64,000 bases of DNA, taken from the NCBI RefSeq assembly GCF_006542765.1, contig NZ_SKCD01000022.1, positions 372,001 to 436,000 on the forward strand, in the 5' to 3' direction. Positions 26,201 to 35,146 of this stretch are shown here, in pieces. The notes under the pieces were generated by a model, which searched no databases, was not told the origin of the DNA, and saw only the letters and a program-made list of their open reading frames with translations. The position numbers and the translations under genes are program-made. The stretch is from Paenibacillus luteus (GTDB lineage: Bacteria > Bacillota > Bacilli > Paenibacillales > Paenibacillaceae). Position 1 is the stretch's first letter. The number at the start of each line of letters is the position of its first letter.

Positions 26201-26545
26201 ATTATGGTATCGAATGCTGCTCGCCCACGATCCTTGCCCGTAAAGGCTTTGACCGTTTGAAAGCGTTTGCTTATCTGTTGCTGCGAGAACATCGTATAAG
26301 TAATTGACGATTTCCCAATTGACGAGATCCTTAGACTTCATAACGGGAACGCCGGGATTCATATGCATGGTCGTGCTCGTCATATAATAGGTGTCGTTGA
26401 CGCGGATGACCGAAACATCAGGCACATCTGCCCAGATGATCGGATTCTTGGCAGTGGTATCCGCAGCTAGCACGGGCGTGTTCGGCAGAAGAGTCACTAG
26501 CAAAGTAAATACCAAAGCGAATGCTGCCCACTTTTTTAACCTCAT
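23300..26545 (-). CDS. Secreted GH43 xylosidase/arabinofuranosidase with CBM-cohesin-FIVAR-dockerin tail
   Basis: A 1081-residue secreted enzyme. Signal peptide 1-28; GH43 domain about 33-320 with likely catalytic Asp43 (VPDVSVIRV), Asp155 (YHDMSLLF) and Glu212 (GAEGSHIY); concanavalin-like C-terminal GH43 domain about 325-545; cadherin-like beta-sandwich 553-628; carbohydrate-binding domain 630-790; cohesin 808-945; FIVAR-like helices 944-1020; dockerin 1023-1081 with calcium ligands D1025/N1027/D1029/D1036 and D1060/N1062/D1064/D1071. The catalytic half resembles the intracellular GH43 at 549-2084. From about residue 630 it is nearly collinear with the tail of the neighbouring XynD-like enzyme, so one tail is a duplicate of the other. 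GGGAGG lies seven bases before the ATG. Confidence 0.86.
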   Translation of the reverse strand: MRLKKWAAFALVFTLLVTLLPNTPVLAADTTAKNPIIWADVPDVSVIRVNDTYYMTSTTMHMNPGVPVMKSKDLVNWEIVNYLYDVLAATDKQTLSNGQSLYGQGSWASSIRYHNGKFYVAFASNDIGKTFIFQTSDIEKGPWEKYELAGGVYHDMSLLFDDDGRVYMVYGNGTIRIIELTSDATAVKAGGMNKVIIQNASAPAGSGGLGAEGSHIYKIDGKYYIFHISWPSGGIRTQLVHKSDAIDGQYEGKVALRSGSSASGAGVAQGGIVQSSDGKWYGMLFQDFGSVGRIPYIIPVTWSADGWPVFGDVNDTGIAAELSKAWVSSDNFDQRAEKSAAYHTEVVSGENDHNGSNLGLVWQWNHNPDNRYWSLTERTGYLRLTTGSTSTSIHNARNTLTQRTFGPESSGTIAIDVSHMKDGDYAGIGSFQQNYGFVGIKMSGTAKSVVMVNGNSTSAVEVASVPLNQDTVYLRTELDFKNRTDKGYFYYSLDGERWAAIGNTLQMSYTLPHFMGYRFALFNYATKTTGGYVDFDYYRIDDKLAGSNFDTNLKSLQVNGAALNGFSPSRYTYALDVPSGSAPPQVTATANDPGAILSIEQATAVPGTAKISVSREGLQTSVYSIQFDTPSFVAIEAETAANHTDHAYVSGVIEGHTWSLVDGQSTKAMLFGPDTGLARSGTDAASLAAGSKLGYKVNIPASGAYHVWILAKSVDFNSDSVHVGIDNQYRFTSNGIQGISNSQFRWVNLSNGGTTVPGGTTLNLTAGVNELNFWGREDGLIIDRVYLTTSNATTDPVWPPAEPATPTAALLAEDSVKPGSSFAVDVNLNNVTQAVHAQDITLTYDANVFEYVGAAGVNDNIQLVAEDKSVEGKVRLVAAHIGGVTGASTPILKVNFKVKAGVWNTTGTIAVSEAKLGAGPDGTVIQAGLSTKSIAVGNVEVVIDKTALNAAILAAQTLYDDAAVGNQAGQYPQAAKDALSQAINAAQAIAGNGSATQQQVDDAVTALNGAVMVFKAAVIQESSADLNTDGSINVGDLAIVAYHYGKNSTSADWAAAKLADMNTDSKIDITDLSYVASKILK

Positions 26546-27099
26546 TTCAATGCCTCCCGTTTTGGTTCAATCTGGTATTCAATGCGACAATAGTCGAACG
26601 ACCTAATGATACATTTTGTATCCCTCGATATATGGATAGCTGCTTAATCCTAATTCTAAGCTGCTTACATGAAAACATCCCCTCCTTTTCTGTCTTCTAA
26701 TTAAATGCCTATGTTCCGATTTCGCTTGCCTTAATCATTCCACTCCTCCCTTCACCGTCCCGTATTGTTTTCTAATTATAACGAGACTGCCTGCAAATCA
26801 CGATGTAATTTCTTTTTCTAAAAGTGAACTTTTTAGCGATTCTTCTCCAGCTTGTAAATTCAGTGAATCCATTCTCCGGAAATGAAGCTCTAACCCCGTT
26901 CATATCCCATGGTACGAGCGCATAATACAACAAACCCAGCATTATGCCGGTACTGGGTTGTTCCTTTGTTCCCATTAACCGCTGAAAACTCTCCACTAAG
27001 ATGCTGCTGCAAAACTGCTTGATATCGCGCCTCTCTCGTCCTTTGCTCGCGAAAGAGGGAAGCTTCGCAGCTTCCCTCTCATCGTTCTACTATGCTTTT
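26546..27099. other. Intergenic stretch with promoter for the GH43 pair and two hairpins
   Basis: No convincing gene is present. A hairpin at 27054-27079 (AGAGGGAAGCT-TCGC-AGCTTCCCTCT, 11-bp stem) lies right after the GH30 gene. A second at 26928-26962 pairs ACAAACCCAG with CTGGGTTGT. These would end the GH30 transcript, so the two GH43 genes probably have their own promoter in 26560-26900, but no strong -35/-10 pair was identified. Confidence 0.45.
27054..27079 (-). terminator. Terminator hairpin after the GH30 gene
   Basis: An 11-bp perfect stem with a four-base loop begins 20 bases past the GH30 stop codon at 27100. On the minus strand it is followed by only a short U-run (TTTC). Confidence 0.55.
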
Positions 27100-30000
27100 T
27101 CATTCCTCAGAGTCGTTGTCCTGATAGGTGTATATTCTAAAGATAACGACGGCTGCCTGCGCTCTTGTTGCCGTGCCGCCAACATGAATAGACTCGCCAT
27201 CTCCCTTAATGATGCCTTCTCTGATCAAGGCTGCTATGCTGTCTTTGGCATAACCGGAAATGTCGGCTGCATCTTTAAAGCCGCTCAATTCATCCTCGCT
27301 GCCGTTCATTGTCAAACGTCCTGCCGCCGTCATCGCTCTTGCGGCAATTACCATCATATCCTGTCTTGAGATCTCGCCATCTGGATTGAAGCGGCTGGCG
27401 TCAACGCCGGTTATAATACCCAGTTTCTTCGCAATGGCCAGCGCTTCGTAGTAATAGGCGGTTTCGTTGACATCTGAGAAGCTGGACTCAATGTCCGCTG
27501 TTAATCCAAGCGCCCTGACCAGCAACACAACAAAGTCCGCTCTCGTAATCTTCTTGTCGGGACTAAAGGTCGATTCAGACGTTCCTTTGATTACGCCGTT
27601 TGCATACAGCGTATTAATCGCTACGGACGCCCAGTCGTACTTGCTACCCACATCATGGAAGGCATGAGGCCCAAGTGTCGGCTTCGGCGATTGGGTTGGT
27701 GTTGGTGTTGGTGTTGGTGTTGGTGTTGGTGTTGGTGTTGGTGTTGGTGTTGGTGTTGGTGTCGGTGTCGGTGTTGGTGTCGGTGTCGCTGTTGTTGGCG
27801 ATGTTGGTGTTGGTGTTGTTGGCGGAGGCGTAGTCGCACTTTGTGTTGTCACGCTCGCCCTTGGGCCGTCCGTACTCCAGTTGCCGGCCGCGTCACCTGC
27901 TTGTACGAAGAACGTATACGACGTATTCGACGCAAGTCCCGTAACTGGATGCGAGTGAACGTTCCCGTCTACTGTGGCTACCTCTGTAGTGCCATTAAAG
28001 ATCTTATAAACCGTTACACCTGTGTTGTCCAATGCTTCCGACCAGGTTAAGGTGAGGCTGCTTGTTGACACGGAGACTGCCTCAAGTAGGCTTCCTTGTT
28101 TCCATGCCGGCGCTGCCGTATCCGCTTCCAATAACGTCGTCACGGTAACCGAAGGACCATTCCCGCTCCAATTGCCGCCTACGTCCCCTGCTTCTACTTT
28201 AAAAGCGTACTCTGTATTCGGTGTTAAGCCTGCTACATCATAAGTTAATACCGTGCCGGACACAGTCGCAATCGCCTCTGTGCCTTTAAAGATCTTATAG
28301 GCGGTAATCTCGGAATCATCCTCGGCCGGCGTCCACGTCAGCGTAAGGCCTGTGGCTCCAACATTGGATTGCGCAAGAACGCTTCCCTCCAGCCATGTCG
28401 GTGCTGTCGTATCGGCTGATGGCAATGTTGTGACAGATACCGTTGGACCGTCCGTGCTCCAATTGCCCGCTTCGTCTCCTGCTTCCACTTTGAATGCATA
28501 CTTCGTCTCCGGCGCCAAGCCGATCAGCTTGTAGGAGGTGACCGTTCCTGCTACAATTGCCAGTTCCTCTGTCCCTTTGTAAATCTTGTACTTTGTTACG
28601 CTTTTGTCATCTTGTGCAGCGGACCATGTTAACGTGAGGCTTGTAGTCTCAACGTCAGACTCCACTAGTGTGCTTTCTTCTGACCATGTTGGCGGAGCTG
28701 TATCCGACAACGGAGACGTTACAACCGGTAGCGAAGGCCCATCCGTACTCCAGTTGTCTGCCAGGTCACCCGCTTCGACCTTGAACGTATATTCTGTTTC
28801 TGCAGTTAATCCGGTCACTTCATACGTGTTGATATCTCCACTGAGAGACGCGATTTCTTCTGCCCCCTTGTAGATTTTATAGCCGGTGATCTTGACATCA
28901 TCCTCTGCTGGGGTCCATGTCAAGGTAAGGCCAGTGCTAGTGACATTGGAACTGGTAAGCACGCTGCCTTCTGCCCAAGTCGGCGAAGTTATGTCTGTGC
29001 CCTTGCCGTCTCCTATAATCGAAACCGAATTTACAGTTATGGACGAAGTGCCTTTCGTTATGGTAAGGGCAAACTTACCATCCTCATACGATATAACGAC
29101 AGTAACGCCAAGCATTTCCAGAGCTTCGTCATGGTTGAGATATTCTTGTGCCAATTCCATAAGCAAAGCTGGCTGAGTTACACTTGTATCCGGTACTGTA
29201 ATGGACAGGCCAATCTGGCCCGCGGCCTGCTCCACAGCCATTTGATCTGGACTTACAATTGCTGTACCATTCGATTTCAAAAGTGTCACATCGTTGTAGG
29301 TTACTTGCAAATCGGAGGAGCTTAAGTTACTTCCGTACAACAAAACCTTTGCGTCTCTGAAAAATTCAGGAGTGAACGTAGTCGGCACAGTAGCGCCAGG
29401 GCTGCCGCTCATAATGGTATAGCTCGAGCCGTTATTGGTAGAGAAATACCCCTGCACATTGTTGCCAGTCTTCACGATACGGAGGTAGTAGTTTGTACCG
29501 CTCAGACTCGTTTGTCCGGTCTGATTGCTGCTTGTTGTTGTGCCCGACAAACCCGTGCTAATTACTTTTATACTGTTGTCCAATCTTGTCGCGGCGATCC
29601 GGAAGAATTCGCCGGTGTCCGCTTTTCGAATACCGATACCTACTTGCGTAGCGTTCGTAAATAATGCATCGCTAAGAGCTTTATCCACAGAAAGCCTCGC
29701 AGTCAGAGTCCAGTCCCCTTCTGCAGATCCTGGCAACTGCAGCAGGTTGGAGCTATTGGGATAAGCCGCATCTTGCTTAACTGTGTTTAGAGTTGCGCTT
29801 CCCGATGGATTAAACGTTATCGCATTCTCAGTAGGATTGCCTACGCTCCAGCCGGAAGGAAGCCCTTCCGCAAAGTTAAATACTTGCATCGTTGAGAATG
29901 CTACCGTATACGTCTTGACCGCCTGTCCTTTGATAAAGCGTATAACGGCTGTGTCGCTAGCACTACTTGCTTGCGTAATGCTAACCCTCACAGTTGGATC

Positions 30001-33000
30001 ATTGGAGGACGCCGTAACAACAGGCACGGTAGTACCATTGACTGTATACGTATAATCAAACTTATCCTGCGAAAAGTTTGCTGGTAGGCTTCCATCGACA
30101 AAAATATTGTAATTCGCTATCATTGGCGGGGTCAAAGACAGCAAATCAGCGTACATGATATTCGAATCCTTAGCATATACAGCCAGAACAGTCTTAGCCG
30201 TATTGGCAGGCTCGCTATAGACAAATGACTCCCCATCGCTTTCATGCCAGTCCGCAACCTTAACATGGACAGGCTGGAATGAACTCAAGCTAAGCGGTCC
30301 GCCTTTTAAAATCCGACCGACGAACTGTCCATTGCTGTTCCAGTACCCAGGATCACCGGCTTCACGCGCTTGATAGGGTTCGGGCATGTTGCGTCCGCTT
30401 ATCGGAGTCAGGGCAAGCTGATGACCATCGCTATCGTAATAGACCAAGGCTACTTCCACATCGCCAGGATTCTCCGCCGCAACGTCATAACTTTCTGGAC
30501 GATGCTTCATGGACATGAAGTATCCCTTGAAGTCATAGCTTTCACCAACCGTCAATTTGCCAGTAACGTCCTGCCAGATACCATCGTACTGATTAGCTGC
30601 ATCCACTCGGTTTGTCAACTTTGCTGATCCAGCTACCCGCGACGTTGAATTGTTCTTCAGGTTACGAGAGAACCCTGTGTAACTTTGAATCGTATCGGCC
30701 GTAAACTCCGAACCCGTCACGGCTTGTCGGAACTCTCCGTTATCGTAACGTCCGGTGGACCAATTGTTCGTATTAGAAGCTGTTGCAGTATCGAAATCTC
30801 CATTGAGCAGCAAGTTGCCAGGAATGGATACTGTCGAGTTGTTAGCGGCAGTGCTCCAATCAGAATCATTTGCTCCGAATAAGAAACGATCAACTACAAT
30901 TGAACTGCTGCCATTTGTTTCTGCTACGATATAGAAGTCTTTATGACCATAGGCGCTGAGGTCGCCCGTTGCGACCATATCCTGAAATTGGCCATATCCA
31001 TTATTGGACGGCACCTCAATTCGGGCAACCTCTCTGCCAAATGTACGGATCTCGTTCGCGTCGTTAACCTCCGTCCCTACGGGTAGAACATACGCAACCA
31101 GATTCCCGCCTTTGGCCGCTTTCGCTTGTGCGGTAAGATAGAGTAAATGTCTTCGAACAACGCCCCCATTCGCAGATCCGTCTGCAAAATTGACATTGTT
31201 GTAGGTAAGATAGTTGTCATTTTTCAAAGCTACTGCTTCGCCTGCTCGCCCAGCATTGCCTGCTGTGTTACCTTGAACGCTATTATCGTTTCGTTCCGCT
31301 TCGAGCGTGGAGAATATATCTCGTTCGCCATCTAAGCTATTAAATGTCGCGTATGTACCTTCGGATGGTACGATCGTGACTATGCTGGCAGATGGGATGT
31401 TAATGACAAACTTACCGTTCACGACTGGAATCGTCGCCAGCTTCTGCTGGTTCTCGCTGCCGGAGGTGCGAAATACAGTAACGCTAGATGTGCCTACTGG
31501 GAACTGATTAAGCGTGAATTCTAGCGGCTGAATGCTATCGTCATTCTTGGCGTTTGAGACCGTAATGGAGAAATCTGTGTTGTTTCTGAAGCCTACGATA
31601 TTAATGTCTTGCACTGGAGAGCGTGTTACATCAAAACGCTTGTCCCCCGGATTCATAAAACGGGAAAAATGGCCGTAACCGTAAAATCGTTTAAATATCC
31701 GATACTCGCCTGTTAATGTACTAATGCGCCCAGGCTCCTGTTGGGAGTTCGTCGTAGCGAAACGGATTAAATCAGACCCGTCGACGCCGTTGTTGTCCCA
31801 CATGCTCCACCAAATAAAGCCGTTGAACCCTGGATTGCTGGTGAACATATTCGTCATCAGGTTAGACCAGCGCACAGCATCGTTGATGTTCTGATTACCG
31901 TATCGATTGGTATAGGCGCCTGCTGAACCGTCGCCGGTGTCTTGGTTCATGAACTCCGTCTGCCAGAGCTTATATTTGGTCAAATATTGAGGATACGTAT
32001 TGCCCGCAGTCGTATAATCCATCGGAGTTTGGGAGAACCCTCCAGTATGATACAGCTTGTTCTCATCCGTACCGATTCCTACCGTCCCGTATAAGTGTGT
32101 AGAAAATACGTCAAGGTACGGATTTTTCATGGTAGCAGTTGCTTCATCCACTTGGGAGAACATCTGACCGCCTCTGCTTATGGAGGCGTTAAGGTTAGTT
32201 CCATCGACGGCAACCAGTTGAGGAATAAAATCAATGGCATCCCCTTCAGGATTCACGATGTCGTAGAGTGCTCCGCCCGGTTCGATAGATGCTTTCAAGG
32301 TCGGGCCGATATAATCATTAACCAATTCGGTGACATAAGCGGCGCTTCCACCAGCCAGATCCACTTCATTAAAAGGACCAACATGGGTAATAGGAATGCC
32401 CCACTGCTCCCACATGCCTTTCACATAGTACACTAGATAATCGGCAAAAGCTTGGTAGTATATCTTCACTTGCTTACCATCAATAATGGCCACGTCATTA
32501 CGAATTATTTTGCTTGGTGCATTAGAAGCAGAGTTGCTCATCCAATAGGGCACTGTCCATACGCAACCGTAGAACTGATCGACGCCATACTGCTTCGCTT
32601 GGAGCATCGTCCACACCTGATCGAAATCAAACAATTCCTTGCGAGTTCGTGCTGTGTTTTTGATTATAACGGGATCTTCTCCTGGTGCGCTGAGAAGGTT
32701 TGTAGGACCACCAATGTCATTGGGAATGGGTTGATTCCATGAAGGATTTTCCCAGATGAAATCTTTCAAAGGTACCAATGTACCAGGTTCATGTGCAGGC
32801 TCGTTCGGCCAGAAACTATCGGTATTGCCATCATTGTAACGGTTCTCAGCTTCGATCTTATAGCCGAACTGACCGGCTGTTCCCCGCATTGGTATCGCGT
32901 TTCCTTCGATATCGAAGCCCGGATTCTTGACATCCGCAAGCAAAGAATTTATAGGGTTGAAACCCGGGCTTGCTGCCGTTCCACTAGCGGTAAGACCTCC

Positions 33001-33315
33001 ATTATCCCCAATAATTACGCGCGCGATATCGTGGCCGGTCCCATTCTTTTCATCAAAGGTCATTTCGAGCAAACGTCTTACGGTATCTTGGTGTCCAGAA
33101 GTTGCGAGCTGCATCATATGAATGGAAGGCGTATAGGCATAAGCAGCGCCAACACCATCCATTTCTTGGTAGGTTGTATACCAATTGGCTGTTACTGGAG
33201 CTGCATCAACCGTTGCATGTACCGTATTGGAAAAGGAAGCAGGAGCAATGATGGATACCGCCAGAGCGTTCACCATTAAATATGCAAATACCTTTTTCCG
33301 AAATTTCTTAATCAT
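27100..33315 (-). CDS. Giant SLH-anchored GH30 glycoside hydrolase (2071 residues)
   Basis: A secreted multidomain enzyme. Signal peptide 1-34; GH30-type (beta/alpha)8 domain plus beta-domain about 45-650, with likely acid/base Glu317 (GPFNEVDL) and nucleophile Glu454 (KLWQTEF); CBM6-like domain 665-815; CBM4/9/22-like domain 833-1062; cadherin-like domain 1066-1142; LamG-like or DUF1349-like domain 1145-1348; a small unassigned domain 1355-1440; four FN3 domains between 1444 and 1825; a Thr-Pro linker 1827-1877; three SLH domains 1884-2062. GH30 enzymes include glucuronoxylan endoxylanases and beta-1,6-glycanases; xylan is favoured only by the neighbours. The start at 33315 is chosen for AGGAGG upstream and a following signal peptide; the open frame extends 51 codons further without a better start. 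Unlike the GH43 enzymes it has no dockerin and anchors itself. Confidence 0.85.
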   Translation of the reverse strand: MIKKFRKKVFAYLMVNALAVSIIAPASFSNTVHATVDAAPVTANWYTTYQEMDGVGAAYAYTPSIHMMQLATSGHQDTVRRLLEMTFDEKNGTGHDIARVIIGDNGGLTASGTAASPGFNPINSLLADVKNPGFDIEGNAIPMRGTAGQFGYKIEAENRYNDGNTDSFWPNEPAHEPGTLVPLKDFIWENPSWNQPIPNDIGGPTNLLSAPGEDPVIIKNTARTRKELFDFDQVWTMLQAKQYGVDQFYGCVWTVPYWMSNSASNAPSKIIRNDVAIIDGKQVKIYYQAFADYLVYYVKGMWEQWGIPITHVGPFNEVDLAGGSAAYVTELVNDYIGPTLKASIEPGGALYDIVNPEGDAIDFIPQLVAVDGTNLNASISRGGQMFSQVDEATATMKNPYLDVFSTHLYGTVGIGTDENKLYHTGGFSQTPMDYTTAGNTYPQYLTKYKLWQTEFMNQDTGDGSAGAYTNRYGNQNINDAVRWSNLMTNMFTSNPGFNGFIWWSMWDNNGVDGSDLIRFATTNSQQEPGRISTLTGEYRIFKRFYGYGHFSRFMNPGDKRFDVTRSPVQDINIVGFRNNTDFSITVSNAKNDDSIQPLEFTLNQFPVGTSSVTVFRTSGSENQQKLATIPVVNGKFVINIPSASIVTIVPSEGTYATFNSLDGERDIFSTLEAERNDNSVQGNTAGNAGRAGEAVALKNDNYLTYNNVNFADGSANGGVVRRHLLYLTAQAKAAKGGNLVAYVLPVGTEVNDANEIRTFGREVARIEVPSNNGYGQFQDMVATGDLSAYGHKDFYIVAETNGSSSIVVDRFLFGANDSDWSTAANNSTVSIPGNLLLNGDFDTATASNTNNWSTGRYDNGEFRQAVTGSEFTADTIQSYTGFSRNLKNNSTSRVAGSAKLTNRVDAANQYDGIWQDVTGKLTVGESYDFKGYFMSMKHRPESYDVAAENPGDVEVALVYYDSDGHQLALTPISGRNMPEPYQAREAGDPGYWNSNGQFVGRILKGGPLSLSSFQPVHVKVADWHESDGESFVYSEPANTAKTVLAVYAKDSNIMYADLLSLTPPMIANYNIFVDGSLPANFSQDKFDYTYTVNGTTVPVVTASSNDPTVRVSITQASSASDTAVIRFIKGQAVKTYTVAFSTMQVFNFAEGLPSGWSVGNPTENAITFNPSGSATLNTVKQDAAYPNSSNLLQLPGSAEGDWTLTARLSVDKALSDALFTNATQVGIGIRKADTGEFFRIAATRLDNSIKVISTGLSGTTTSSNQTGQTSLSGTNYYLRIVKTGNNVQGYFSTNNGSSYTIMSGSPGATVPTTFTPEFFRDAKVLLYGSNLSSSDLQVTYNDVTLLKSNGTAIVSPDQMAVEQAAGQIGLSITVPDTSVTQPALLMELAQEYLNHDEALEMLGVTVVISYEDGKFALTITKGTSSITVNSVSIIGDGKGTDITSPTWAEGSVLTSSNVTSTGLTLTWTPAEDDVKITGYKIYKGAEEIASLSGDINTYEVTGLTAETEYTFKVEAGDLADNWSTDGPSLPVVTSPLSDTAPPTWSEESTLVESDVETTSLTLTWSAAQDDKSVTKYKIYKGTEELAIVAGTVTSYKLIGLAPETKYAFKVEAGDEAGNWSTDGPTVSVTTLPSADTTAPTWLEGSVLAQSNVGATGLTLTWTPAEDDSEITAYKIFKGTEAIATVSGTVLTYDVAGLTPNTEYAFKVEAGDVGGNWSGNGPSVTVTTLLEADTAAPAWKQGSLLEAVSVSTSSLTLTWSEALDNTGVTVYKIFNGTTEVATVDGNVHSHPVTGLASNTSYTFFVQAGDAAGNWSTDGPRASVTTQSATTPPPTTPTPTSPTTATPTPTPTPTPTPTPTPTPTPTPTPTPTPTPTQSPKPTLGPHAFHDVGSKYDWASVAINTLYANGVIKGTSESTFSPDKKITRADFVVLLVRALGLTADIESSFSDVNETAYYYEALAIAKKLGIITGVDASRFNPDGEISRQDMMVIAARAMTAAGRLTMNGSEDELSGFKDAADISGYAKDSIAALIREGIIKGDGESIHVGGTATRAQAAVVIFRIYTYQDNDSEE
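27693..27820. repeat. Hexanucleotide tandem repeat encoding the Thr-Pro linker
   Basis: About twenty near-perfect copies of GGTGTT (AACACC on the coding strand), with some GGTGTC variants, encode the TPTPTP linker between the last FN3 domain and the SLH domains. In-frame slippage would change linker length without breaking the protein. Confidence 0.9.
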
Positions 33316-33453
33316 ATTATGTTTTCCTCCTCGTTCTGAATCTTCCTTCGCATTGTACGCGCTTTCATTTTTAGGGATTTTGTTAAACTTTTCCTTTGCT
33401 TTTTCCTTATATTGATTCTTGTTCATTCCTGCTTCAATCATGAAGTTATACCC

Positions 33454-33480
33454 GATTCTCCGCCACATGAGCGGAGAATC
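33454..33480 (-). terminator. Intercistronic hairpin between binding-protein gene and GH30 gene
   Basis: GATTCTCCGC pairs perfectly with GCGGAGAATC around a seven-base loop. It begins 22 bases after the binding-protein stop codon and lacks a good U-run. It probably lowers or separates GH30 expression. Confidence 0.6.
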
Positions 33481-33501
33481 AGGCTTTATCCTAACTTTAG
33501 G

Positions 33502-35106
33502 TTACTTCGCCGCATCAAACGCCTGGCGTTTCTCGTCCATAACTTCTTGCCCACCAATTTTCATATAATCGTTCACTTCGTTATCATAAACTTTATCGAA
33601 ATCGCCAGGCTTTGCCGTCACAACTTTCACAAAAATTTCATCGCTCTTCGCTTTAAGCGTTGTAGCATATTTTATTTCCGCTTGGATCGGCGTCGTAACG
33701 CTAGGTTTTATAACACCGTCTTTGCTACCAAGCTCGATGCTAGAGATTGTGAAATCTTTATACTGTGGATCAGAAGCATTTGCAGCAATGTTCAAATCTT
33801 CATCCGTTGTGCTAGCTAACTTTCCGTTCAAAATTATGGCGTAATCAGAATAGTTATAAAGGGTTTGCTTTGCTTCATCATTGTCCAGAACTTGCGGCAC
33901 GCCATCTACCATTTCGTAGGTTTTGCCTTCTGTTCCGTTTTGCAAAGCAAGAAAGTTTTCAGGCACTGCCATCCAGTCAAGGTACTTGACTACAGCTTCG
34001 GCGTTTATGCTGGATTTTGGAACGAATAAATACAGTCCGTTCGGCGGATAAAGTGCTTTTGGCGTCTTTCCGTCAGCAGTCGTAAATGGGTTAATCGGGA
34101 CAAGTTTCGCATTGGGATCTGCTTTATAAACTTCAGCCAAGTAACCCTGATAGACCGGCTCGTTCGTATTTGCCGTACCAACACCAACGATTCCATTAAT
34201 CAGATCTTTCTGGAACTTCTGTGGATCTTTGTTCATCGATAATGGGAAGTCCGGATCAATCAACCCTTCGTTATATAGCTTATTTAAGAAGCGATGCGCT
34301 TCTTTGTTGCCCGGCAGCAACCAGTCAGGCATGGAGTATAGATCAGCATCCGAAATCTTGTCCCACTCCCAGAAGGAATATTGAAGAGGCTTACTATGGA
34401 ATGGATCAATATTGCTGAAAGGAATCACTTTGTCGCCAGACTTTCCTGGTTTTTTCTCTTTAAATGCTTTCAGTGTTTGATAGAATTCATCGGTCGTTGT
34501 CGGAATTGGTAATCCCAGTTCATCCAACCAGTCCTGGCGTAAAAATGTCGTACTTTCCGGGAGCAGTACCCGACGTGCCGGAATCGCGTATTGAATACCA
34601 TCGAATTTACCGTAGTTAAGCACAGTTTCGCCCAGGACAGTTTTTAAGTTTGTGCCGAACTTCTCCAGTAACGGTCCGAGATCAGTCAAACCTCCGTCTT
34701 TTACGTATTTCTGTACGGTAGGCGTATCATACGTATAAACTAGATCTGGAGCTTGATTAGCTGCCATCAAAACATTCAGTTTCTCAACTTCTTGTGTCCG
34801 CGGAACGGTTACGAATTCGACTTTAATGTTGTTTGGATCTCCAAAATTCTCTTGAATATATTTCGTTGTGAAGTTGTCTGTGATAGGCGGAGCACCGGTT
34901 GGAGTATTATTGCGGTCGAAAAGCTCGATACGCAAAGTGATTGGATCACTTTTCGGCGCTTCTGTAGTTGGATTCGAGGTTTCGTTTGCAGGTTTGTTTG
35001 TAGCCTCGCTACTGCCAGAATTAGTGTTGGAACAACCTGCAAGAATCGTTGTTGTGACCGCCACTGCCATTAGACTGGCTGACCATTTTTTGGATTTTGA
35101 AATCAT
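33502..35106 (-). CDS. LplA-type oligosaccharide-binding lipoprotein
   Basis: A 534-residue extracellular solute-binding protein of the large family 1/LplA type used by Paenibacillus and B. subtilis for plant oligosaccharides. The lipoprotein signal ends in TILAGC, followed by a Ser/Asn/Thr-rich linker. Its size of over 500 residues is typical of binding proteins for longer oligosaccharides. The start at 35106 is chosen because AAAGGAG lies eight bases upstream; the in-frame extension to 35166 would overlap the permease gene. It is encoded after its two permeases. As usual for this transporter type no ATPase gene is present; a shared MsmK/MsmX-like ATPase encoded elsewhere would power it. Its substrate is probably a xylan fragment, by context only. 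Confidence 0.88.
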   Translation of the reverse strand: MISKSKKWSASLMAVAVTTTILAGCSNTNSGSSEATNKPANETSNPTTEAPKSDPITLRIELFDRNNTPTGAPPITDNFTTKYIQENFGDPNNIKVEFVTVPRTQEVEKLNVLMAANQAPDLVYTYDTPTVQKYVKDGGLTDLGPLLEKFGTNLKTVLGETVLNYGKFDGIQYAIPARRVLLPESTTFLRQDWLDELGLPIPTTTDEFYQTLKAFKEKKPGKSGDKVIPFSNIDPFHSKPLQYSFWEWDKISDADLYSMPDWLLPGNKEAHRFLNKLYNEGLIDPDFPLSMNKDPQKFQKDLINGIVGVGTANTNEPVYQGYLAEVYKADPNAKLVPINPFTTADGKTPKALYPPNGLYLFVPKSSINAEAVVKYLDWMAVPENFLALQNGTEGKTYEMVDGVPQVLDNDEAKQTLYNYSDYAIILNGKLASTTDEDLNIAANASDPQYKDFTISSIELGSKDGVIKPSVTTPIQAEIKYATTLKAKSDEIFVKVVTAKPGDFDKVYDNEVNDYMKIGGQEVMDEKRQAFDAAK

Positions 35107-35146
35107 TTGACCCGCTCCTTTGAACTGTTGGAATTCACTTTCAACA

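Noticed and set aside
19729..26545. A CRISPR-like or IS-driven repeat between the two GH43 genes
   Set aside because: The similarity is at the protein level over the C-terminal domains, as expected from gene duplication, with no terminal repeats or transposase.
26928..26962. Hairpin taken as evidence for a small RNA in 26546-27099
   Set aside because: The stem is imperfect and there is no promoter pair; it is more simply a secondary terminator for the GH30 transcript.
27621..28050. Open frames of repeated Trp-Cys or His-Gln across the hexanucleotide repeat
   Set aside because: They are shadow frames of the Thr-Pro linker repeat in the GH30 gene and have no ribosome binding site or family features.
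33316..33468. In-frame 51-codon extension of the GH30 gene, rich in Lys and Asn
   Set aside because: AGGAGG and a proper signal peptide begin at 33315; the extension would place an unusual charged segment before the signal peptide.
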